From Pseudomonas serbica (GTDB lineage: Bacteria > Pseudomonadota > Gammaproteobacteria > Pseudomonadales > Pseudomonadaceae), in the NCBI RefSeq assembly GCF_028823535.1, contig NZ_JAQIYM010000090.1:1-64000 (forward strand): 64,000 bases of DNA, read 5' to 3'. The position numbers and the translations under genes were made by a program. This document shows positions 58,884-64,000 of this stretch, piece by piece; the first letter of the stretch is position 1, and each line of letters starts with the position of its first letter. The notes below the pieces were generated by a model. That model saw only the letters and a list, made by a program, of their open reading frames with translations, was not told the origin of the DNA and did no database searches.

Positions 58884-59108
58884 ATGTCTAACGCTGCCAA
58901 GACGCTGCCTCAACACCAGCTTCAGAAATCGCCCCCGGCAGACTGCACAGAAGACTATCTCGCCGGCTGGGAATACGCCGACTGGTACTTCACCAACGGC
59001 GGATCTCTGGATGCTGAGACGCCAGACAGCTGGGTTGAAGAGAAAATTAAAGGTTTTACTGCTTACCTCGCCCAGGTAGAGCGCGAAAAGGTGGCGGCCA
59101 ATGACTGA
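58884..59108 (+). CDS. Small acidic unknown protein
   Basis: 74 residues starting MSNAAKTLPQHQL, with AAAGGGA upstream. The middle part EDYLAGWEYADWYFTNGGS is aromatic and acidic. It overlaps the next gene by eight bases and is the first of three tiny coupled genes (58884-59528). Family not recognised. Confidence 0.65.
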   Translation: MSNAAKTLPQHQLQKSPPADCTEDYLAGWEYADWYFTNGGSLDAETPDSWVEEKIKGFTAYLAQVEREKVAAND

Positions 59109-59325
59109 CAATGTGCGTGATTCCGGATATTACTGGATCCGCCCGGAAGGGTCGGAGGAGTGGATGATCGGCTTTTGGTACGAAGGGCTTGTCGATGCCA
59201 ATGGCCTTAAAGGTCAAGGCCACTTCGATTGCTCGAATCATTGGGATTCCGACTACGCTACGGTGTATTCGCCGTCCGAGGTTGGCGAGCGCCTGGTAAA
59301 TAAGACTGCGAGAAAGGGAAAATGA
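59101..59325 (+). CDS. Small unknown protein
   Basis: 74 residues starting MTDNVRDSGYYWIR. Trp/Tyr/Gly-rich (EEWMIGFWYEGLVD; NHWDSDYATVYSP), probably a small beta fold. The start lies inside the end of the previous gene and the stop overlaps the next start by four bases (ATGA), so translation is coupled on both sides. Family not recognised. Confidence 0.65.
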   Translation: MTDNVRDSGYYWIRPEGSEEWMIGFWYEGLVDANGLKGQGHFDCSNHWDSDYATVYSPSEVGERLVNKTARKGK

Positions 59326-59528
59326 CGACTGAAGTCGCCTTACTCACGCCGACCAGCGCGGATAAGTCTGCCGCCAGGCGCTTCCTGGACTGCTGCTACG
59401 ACGAATCACTGCGTATACCTAACGCTGACAGCCTTGAACGGCTTGTGAGGCTTGGCTGGCTCGAAAGACTGCCTAATGGCTACTCCGCCGAGACCGACGT
59501 GCTCAAGTTCACGAATTTGTTCGACTAG
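59322..59528 (+). CDS. Small unknown protein
   Basis: 68 residues starting MTTEVALLTPTSAD. It has two adjacent cysteines (FLDCCYDESL) and a helical middle part (ADSLERLVRLGWLERLPNG) that could be a winged-helix half. Third gene of the coupled set. Family not recognised. Confidence 0.6.
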   Translation: MTTEVALLTPTSADKSAARRFLDCCYDESLRIPNADSLERLVRLGWLERLPNGYSAETDVLKFTNLFD

Positions 59529-59609
59529 GTTCGTCACGGTAAGCCATCTGGTGCGTACCGCCAGCCCATATGCCAGTGCTAAGCTGGGAAGAAATCACGA
59601 GGAACCTCT

Positions 59610-60119
59610 ATGAATTTCCTGATCAAGAAAGGTCATGGCCCAAACCATGGCATCGTCTTTTCCATGCTCAACGATTTGGGGGCGGATCACAGGCTGATTA
59701 TTGCCAAGGCGCCTGAAAACTTTCTCGAAGGCGTGACTGACGAGCGCTATAACATCATGGATATCAACACGAAAAAACTGGGTGTCGCGGTTTTCTCGAT
59801 TGAGGCGTACACCGGCGATCAGACAAGTATCCAGAAGCTGTCGGAACTGTCAGCCAAGCTGCTTACGGAAAGAACCCTCGGTGATTACACCGTGCCCAAA
59901 GATGTAATCCTCATCGTGATGGCTGACGAAGCAACCTTCCCAGAGCTCTACGACGAACGCCGGGTCGTGGAAGAATTCAAAGCGAAGCTGCTCGATTTCT
60001 CGTGCGGCCATCATGTGAAAATGCGGGAACTCCTGGAGCCTGAACTCAAGGTCTTGCTTAGCAGCAAGTCACCTGCGCCAAGCCGCCAGCGCGTCGAGGA
60101 TGACTCGCCTTCCCCGTAA
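59610..60119 (+). CDS. Unknown protein
   Basis: 169 residues starting MNFLIKKGHGPNHG, with GAGGAACC upstream. Alpha/beta style with strands LGVAVFSIEAY and DVILIVMAD and a disordered C-terminus rich in Ser and Pro. It is convergent with the tagged gene at 60134, 14 bases apart. Family not recognised. Confidence 0.65.
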   Translation: MNFLIKKGHGPNHGIVFSMLNDLGADHRLIIAKAPENFLEGVTDERYNIMDINTKKLGVAVFSIEAYTGDQTSIQKLSELSAKLLTERTLGDYTVPKDVILIVMADEATFPELYDERRVVEEFKAKLLDFSCGHHVKMRELLEPELKVLLSSKSPAPSRQRVEDDSPSP

Positions 60120-60133
60120 TTGCGTACGTGTTG

Positions 60134-60817
60134 TCAGAGCCCGAGGTCGATGGCGAACAGTCGGCCCCTCTGATTGAGGTTCATCTCCGATTTGTGCAGA
60201 TCGAATGGCGTTAGCATGAACATCGTGTAGGCATCATCGATCTCGCCAGTTTCCCCGTATTGCTCCAACGCGGTCATCAGGCCTTCAGCGGTTTCCGAGT
60301 CCTGGAAGGTGAGGGTCTCGTGGGTTTCTTCCCCGGTAATCCAATGGAGTTGCCTGTCTTTCACCCTGAGAGCGAGCGTCAGGTCACCCTGGTAGTGGAT
60401 CTTCAGCTCATGAAGGTCATTGACGGATAGAGTGCTTGCGACGCGAGTGAATCGGTCTACAGCCTCCTGATAATCCTTCAGCTTCTTTCCCTTGGTTTTC
60501 ATCAACGCCGGCTTGAGCATGCTCAGATCATAGGCGTGGATTAGGCCTTTTCCCTGATAGGAGTAGGCGGTGGTTCCTTTGTGGACGGGAAATACCATGC
60601 TGCGCTGGAGGCTAAACTGCCCCCAGTTGGCCGGTTCTTTCTTGCCTGTATCGAAATACTGCGCCACTTCCCATTTGATGATGGTGTTCAGGCGCTGACG
60701 GTATTCTTCCTGGCTTTCTGTGCACACGGACATCTCCACAGGGGGTGACGCGGTAAATGCCAATGTCGCTGTCTTTATTTTGCTGACGCTGCAAGCCTTG
60801 TTCACCGCCTTCTCCAT
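60134..60817 (-). CDS. Unknown protein with C-terminal DLGL tag
   Basis: 227 residues from the ATG at 60817, the shortest tagged protein. Body features are a charged helical region (EEYRQRLNTIIKWEVAQYF), then a beta-rich part (DLTLALRVKDRQLHWITGEE). It is not similar by eye to the other tagged proteins except at the C-terminus, NQRGRLFAIDLGL. That makes it a key case for the tag being a portable signal. Start choice is open: a second ATG lies 28 codons in. Confidence 0.72.
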   Translation of the reverse strand: MEKAVNKACSVSKIKTATLAFTASPPVEMSVCTESQEEYRQRLNTIIKWEVAQYFDTGKKEPANWGQFSLQRSMVFPVHKGTTAYSYQGKGLIHAYDLSMLKPALMKTKGKKLKDYQEAVDRFTRVASTLSVNDLHELKIHYQGDLTLALRVKDRQLHWITGEETHETLTFQDSETAEGLMTALEQYGETGEIDDAYTMFMLTPFDLHKSEMNLNQRGRLFAIDLGL

Positions 60818-60860
60818 GCATGAATGAGGTGTGATTAACCCCTTGAAACAACTCGTATAT

Positions 60861-60891
60861 ATTGACAGTTTATCAATCCGCTACGTACCAT
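60861..60891 (+). promoter_or_regulatory. Promoter of the ATP-grasp gene with operator-like dyad
   Basis: TTGACA at 60862-60867, 18 bases, TACCAT at 60886-60891. ATTGA (60861-60865) and TCAAT (60873-60877) form the same spaced dyad as in the promoters at 31375 and 45116, with one mismatch in the longer form. Confidence 0.6.
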
Positions 60892-60904
60892 CCGCCCATA
60901 TTTT

Positions 60905-62053
60905 ATGGCTCAGGGTGTGGTGTACGTGAAGCTCAAGGTCTGGTTCAACGACGGAATGGCAGTGATCGCCGAAGCCATTCAGTCCATCAAGCAACATGAG
61001 TCGATGCTCCCTGAAAGCGAGCGTATTCTGCAACAAATCCATGTGACGCACCACAACCCGAACTTCATCGGTTTCACCCTGGCTGACCAGGTCGCGGTCG
61101 AAGCTTCGAGCATTTCGGCGCAGGATTACACTGACTGGGCCCTGGGCTATGCCGCCGAGCATGGCATCGACTGTATCGTCGTCAGTCGTTTCTATGCAGC
61201 GATGATCGAGCGCCGTGAAGACTTCCGGGCCATCGGCGTGGAGTTGCTGTACAGCTGTTCGCCAAAGGAACTGGCGGTGCTCGACGTTAAGGCTGAGTTC
61301 TACCACCGGCTTGAGCAGGCCTACTATGGCGACATGGTGCCGGCCTGGCTGATCTGGAACGACGACTATGAGACCCAGCTGAATGACAGCGTGGCGACCA
61401 TCAAAACACGCATGGTGGCTGTTCCGGATGAGCTTAAGGCTGTCTGCGCAAAACCGTCCAATCGGCTACTTGGCAAAGCGTTCTACCGTTTCGACGACCA
61501 CCCTGATCCACACCAGCAACTGTTCTTTCCTGAGAACAAGGTCATGCGCTTCCCTGATTTCGGTTTGCTGGCGCACCAGGCTTCGATCAAAGCCGGCGCC
61601 GCCAATAACTGGATGGTGATGGAGTACCTGCCTGGCCAAGAATTCTCCGTGGATTGCCTGGCGTGGAAAGGTCAGCTTGTGACCTACGTCGCTCGCCAGA
61701 AACCGGAAGGCGAGGAGGAGGGTGAGTTAATCGTCGACAACCCCGAGCTGCGCCGCAAGCTGCAAATAATCGTCCGTGAATTTGGCTTTTCCGGTTTGTT
61801 CAACGCCAAGTTCAAGCTCGACAGCGAGGGTCGCTGTAAGGTGCTCAGCGCCAGCCCACGCTTTAGTGATGGCCTGGGCCTGAGTCTGCTTTGCGGGGTT
61901 AACCTGCCGTGGCTGTGGTTGAAGCTGCACGCGTCTAAAGGTCAGAACATTGGCGAGTTGCCGACGCCTCAGATCGGACGCCGATTGTTCTCGTGGTCGA
62001 AAGCGGTAATGTTGCCGACGGCGGGAGTGAGTGAAGCCGAGGGCGTGGTGTAA
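60905..62053 (+). CDS. ATP-grasp family protein
   Basis: 382 residues from the ATG at 60905; a GTG at 60926 also has a possible binding site. The pattern of a small ATP-grasp ligase is visible: an N-terminal Rossmann-like part (about 1-110), NKVMRFPDFGLLAHQA and NNWMVMEYLPGQEFSVDCLAWKG (in two blocks, about 225-255), and a late region GLFNAKFKLDSEGRCKVLSASPRFSDG that holds the metal and ATP contacts. Such enzymes join a carboxylate to an amine or thiol. ATP-grasp genes occur with Ter proteins in stress gene neighbourhoods, and the shared promoter dyad with terC fits that, but the substrate is unknown. Confidence 0.72.
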   Translation: MAQGVVYVKLKVWFNDGMAVIAEAIQSIKQHESMLPESERILQQIHVTHHNPNFIGFTLADQVAVEASSISAQDYTDWALGYAAEHGIDCIVVSRFYAAMIERREDFRAIGVELLYSCSPKELAVLDVKAEFYHRLEQAYYGDMVPAWLIWNDDYETQLNDSVATIKTRMVAVPDELKAVCAKPSNRLLGKAFYRFDDHPDPHQQLFFPENKVMRFPDFGLLAHQASIKAGAANNWMVMEYLPGQEFSVDCLAWKGQLVTYVARQKPEGEEEGELIVDNPELRRKLQIIVREFGFSGLFNAKFKLDSEGRCKVLSASPRFSDGLGLSLLCGVNLPWLWLKLHASKGQNIGELPTPQIGRRLFSWSKAVMLPTAGVSEAEGVV

Positions 62054-62274
62054 GAGAGAAGTCGTATCTCCGGATCGCCGCAGGCAGGCCGGCTTGAAGC
62101 TCCCCTGTGGCCGTTCTAGCGGTGATATCTGTTTGAACTGTCAGAGCTATGTCTTGAGCGCAATAGCGCCCGCCGTGGATCTAAGCGCAGTCAGGTTGGT
62201 GACAAACACAGCGGGGCGGCCACCCAACACCGGGAGGCCTGACCTGGCATCTAATTCCAAGAAGGATTCTGAAC

Positions 62275-62649
62275 ATGAGTCAACCGATTCCAGTGCCTAC
62301 CCAGGATACCGACGTCCGCTATGAGTGCTGTGGCCGTTGGCTGGTGATGCAACGCGCCCGCCTGGTGGACGAACAAGTGTGCTGCGACCTCATTATCGAC
62401 GGGGAGCTTTACCCGTGGCATGAGGCATTGGATGATCCAGAGTCCGCCCTGGATGTGGAAGGCGCGGGGGAGTTCAACCTCGACGCCCTGGATGCCTTCT
62501 GGGTGTCGCTGAATCGGGTGCGCCGGATACCGCCGCTGGATCTGGAAGAATCGCTGAACACCTTTGCCGCCGTGACTAGCGCAACCCTGCGCAAAACGGC
62601 AAAAGAGCAGTGGGACAGTGTGCATGCCGATCTGCTGGACATGGCCTGA
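62275..62649 (+). CDS. Unknown protein
   Basis: 124 residues starting MSQPIPVPTQDTDV, with AGAAGGATT upstream. It has Cys pairs in YECCGRWLVMQ and QVCCDLIIDG and an acidic middle part (WHEALDDPESALDVEGAGE). The 220 bases before it hold no gene; a short frame there is not supported. Family not recognised. Confidence 0.6.
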   Translation: MSQPIPVPTQDTDVRYECCGRWLVMQRARLVDEQVCCDLIIDGELYPWHEALDDPESALDVEGAGEFNLDALDAFWVSLNRVRRIPPLDLEESLNTFAAVTSATLRKTAKEQWDSVHADLLDMA

Positions 62650-62759
62650 GGCCCTGGACGGTTAGCGGAAAAACCGATTTCATATTTTTGTCAATTTAAG
62701 GTATATTTCCGGCTAGATACCCTCCGCCAAGGAGGGGGCTCACTGTTACGTTGGTATTT

Positions 62760-63152
62760 ATGGCTATTTACGTCTATTTCATCGCGTTGCTGGTGGTTAT
62801 GGGCCTCGTGGGTTTCGTTGTCTTACAGTACGCAAGCGGCAGTCAGTTGACTCGTCTGGGCAAGGCGTTCTGCTCAGCGCTGTTGGTCGGCGTCGTCGGC
62901 TGGAGTTTCTGGCAGTTCTACCTGGGAAACACAGTCGCTCGCCGCTTCGGGGGCACGCTTACCGTTGAGCTCCCCACCAATGCTCAGTTCCTCGGCGCTA
63001 CCTGGAAAGAAGATTCACTGTGGGTGTCCTACTTCGAGCCGCAAGCCAAGCGCTGCGTCTTCAAAGAATTTTCCCGTATGGGGCTGGTGGAAGGGGATGT
63101 CGTCATTCCGAACTGCAACCCTGAGCCTAACCAGGGAGCACCAAAGCAGTGA
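62760..63152 (+). CDS. Small unknown membrane protein
   Basis: 130 residues from the ATG at 62760; a TTG at 62751 is an alternative. Two membrane segments at about residues 5-25 (YFIALLVVMGLVGFVVLQ) and 38-58 (FCSALLVGVVGWSFWQFYLG), then a domain of about 65 residues outside (GTLTVELPTNAQFLGATWKE), with two cysteines. AGGAGGGGG lies upstream, about 25 bases before the ATG. A TGTCAATTTA element with a downstream TATATT sits at about 62690-62708 and may be the promoter. Confidence 0.65.
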   Translation: MAIYVYFIALLVVMGLVGFVVLQYASGSQLTRLGKAFCSALLVGVVGWSFWQFYLGNTVARRFGGTLTVELPTNAQFLGATWKEDSLWVSYFEPQAKRCVFKEFSRMGLVEGDVVIPNCNPEPNQGAPKQ

Positions 63153-63233
63153 ACTCGATGATCACTTACTTTTCCACTCGTAACCCAGCCACGACTGCAT
63201 TCGCGGCCCACTCACAAGGGAGGCCTGTTTAAC

Positions 63234-63818
63234 ATGGCGAGAAAGCCCACCAAGCCTAATTTGGGGCAGCTGCTGGATGGCATTTGGAGTCGGCTGCCAG
63301 AGAATAGTTACCTGCGCGAGCTCGAACCGCTCAAGATGCCGGGACAGCATGAAAACCTGCGTTTTTTCGGCAAAGCCATCATCAAAGCTTGTGAAGAAAT
63401 TCTTAAAACGCCCATCGACGTCGCCGTCAAAGGCTCTGACCGCGAAACTTGGGAGCGTCTAGTTGGCGCCTGGGCATTGTATCAGCGCTCCAACCGCATC
63501 ACTCGTTGCGCGGCTGCCAAAAGCATAGGGGTTGATCGCTCCAACTTGACCATTGCTTTGAACGGCAAGCGCCCGCTGACGCAATCGGTACTGGTCTCCC
63601 TGGCCAACCTGCTGAAGGTTCAGCCCTTTGATATTCGTCCCGACCTGGGTGCGTCTTACGCCCACACCAAAGATCGTGACGTGGCTAAAAAACTGAATTC
63701 AGCCTCCTCACACGTTCTCTCGTTGAAGGGCGATGTGTCCCGCTTGATTGAAGAGGGCTATCCCCTTGAAGGACTGCTCGGTCGAATCGACACGATTCGC
63801 GGTGAGTTGACGCATTAA
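63234..63818 (+). CDS. HTH (XRE-like) DNA-binding protein
   Basis: 194 residues starting MARKPTKPNLGQLL, with AAGGGAGGC upstream. Residues about 90-140 form a helix-turn-helix of the Cro/XRE or Fis-like kind: TRCAAAKSIGVDRSNLTIALNG, then KRPLTQSVLVSLANLLKVQP. The N-terminal 85 residues and the C-terminal helix (SRLIEEGYPLEGLLGRID) may serve for dimer formation. It is the only clear DNA-binding regulator in the right half of the window and is a candidate for binding the repeated promoter dyads. A strong terminator follows. Confidence 0.75.
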   Translation: MARKPTKPNLGQLLDGIWSRLPENSYLRELEPLKMPGQHENLRFFGKAIIKACEEILKTPIDVAVKGSDRETWERLVGAWALYQRSNRITRCAAAKSIGVDRSNLTIALNGKRPLTQSVLVSLANLLKVQPFDIRPDLGASYAHTKDRDVAKKLNSASSHVLSLKGDVSRLIEEGYPLEGLLGRIDTIRGELTH

Positions 63819-63827
63819 GCATCATCT

Positions 63828-63851
63828 AAAGCCGCCAGATGGCGGCTTTTT
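63828..63851 (+). terminator. Terminator of the HTH gene
   Basis: AAAGCCGCC and GGCGGCTTT arms with an AGAT loop, then T. Confidence 0.9.
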
Positions 63852-63920
63852 GCTATACGGGCAATTGACTAATGAGCGTGAATAGTTGTTAATAAGAGAA
63901 ACCACTCAGGTGATTTTCCC

Positions 63921-64000
63921 ATGGCCACTGTTACCTGCCCGGAATGCAAGACAGAATTACGCAATGACCCGCAGCATTGTCCTTACTGCCAATGCGGACT
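63921..64000 (+). CDS. Start of a zinc-ribbon protein gene, cut by window end
   Basis: 26 codons from the ATG at 63921 are visible, MATVTCPECKTELRNDPQHC and onwards to a second Cys pair (CPYCQC). The two C-x-x-C pairs mark a zinc ribbon of the kind found at the N-terminus of many small regulatory or membrane proteins. An AATTGAC element at 63863 may be part of its promoter. The rest lies outside the window. Confidence 0.6.
   Translation, partial: MATVTCPECKTELRNDPQHCPYCQCG

Noticed and set aside
1..64000. CRISPR array
   Set aside because: No regularly spaced direct repeats were seen; the only long direct repeats are the flagellin genes with their flanks.

Overview
The window looks like part of a large accessory replicon, probably a megaplasmid, of a Pseudomonas-like gammaproteobacterium. 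This is inference. RdgC, the RecD2-type helicase, the autotransporter and the flagellins have a Pseudomonas-like look. In contrast, ten scattered tRNA genes, a CCA-adding enzyme, many unrecognised proteins and frequent strand switches suit a megaplasmid better than a chromosome core. No replication, partition or conjugation gene is visible, so the replicon type is not proven.

Layout. 1-1190: edge of an IS200/IS605-type element with tnpB, next to a gene fragment lacking its 5' end. 1381-19865: flagellar block with flhDC, motAB, flhB, flhA, flhF, fliA and three tandem flagellin genes that have FliA-type promoters. It is interrupted at 4225-10186 by four convergent paralogous genes of unknown function. 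19988-24648: unknown proteins plus a RecD2-like helicase. 24815-29312: ten tRNA genes (Ser x3, Thr x2, Leu x2, Pro, an initiator-like Met and a second CAU tRNA), opened by a serine-rich leader peptide and a textbook-like attenuator. A Stealth-family sugar-phosphate transferase and membrane proteins sit among them. 29400-31233: rdgC, then about 600 bases of hairpin-rich non-coding DNA that may encode a large structured RNA. 31571-43829: autotransporter, a short ArfA-like ribosome rescue factor, lipoproteins, a CPA1 Na+/H+ antiporter, a metallophosphatase and small unknown genes. 44007-49035: a degenerate NUDIX-like protein, a TerC/TerD/TerD stress operon and an FAD monooxygenase. 49186-64000: a transglutaminase-like protein, a GT-B-like protein, more unknown genes, the CCA-adding enzyme, an ATP-grasp protein, an HTH regulator and a zinc-ribbon gene cut by the window end.

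The strongest new signal is a C-terminal peptide, consensus F-x-x-D-L-G-L directly before the stop codon. It is shared by nine proteins that fall into at least three otherwise dissimilar groups, on both strands, over 56 kb. Codons for the peptide differ from gene to gene, so selection acts on the peptide and not on the DNA. It looks like a docking, sorting or processing signal for one common machine. The second signal is the attenuator before the tRNA cluster. Its 17-residue leader contains seven Ser, two Thr, two Pro and two Leu codons, matching the tRNAs encoded downstream, and is followed by mutually exclusive hairpins and a terminator. This suggests that the element senses shortage of charged tRNA and responds by making more tRNA.

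How the parts may fit: FlhDC and FliA would run the motility genes; tRNAs, Cca and ArfA would keep translation running; the Ter proteins, the antiporter and the leader-controlled genes suggest a stress-response load; and the tagged proteins suggest an undescribed multi-protein system carried by the replicon.
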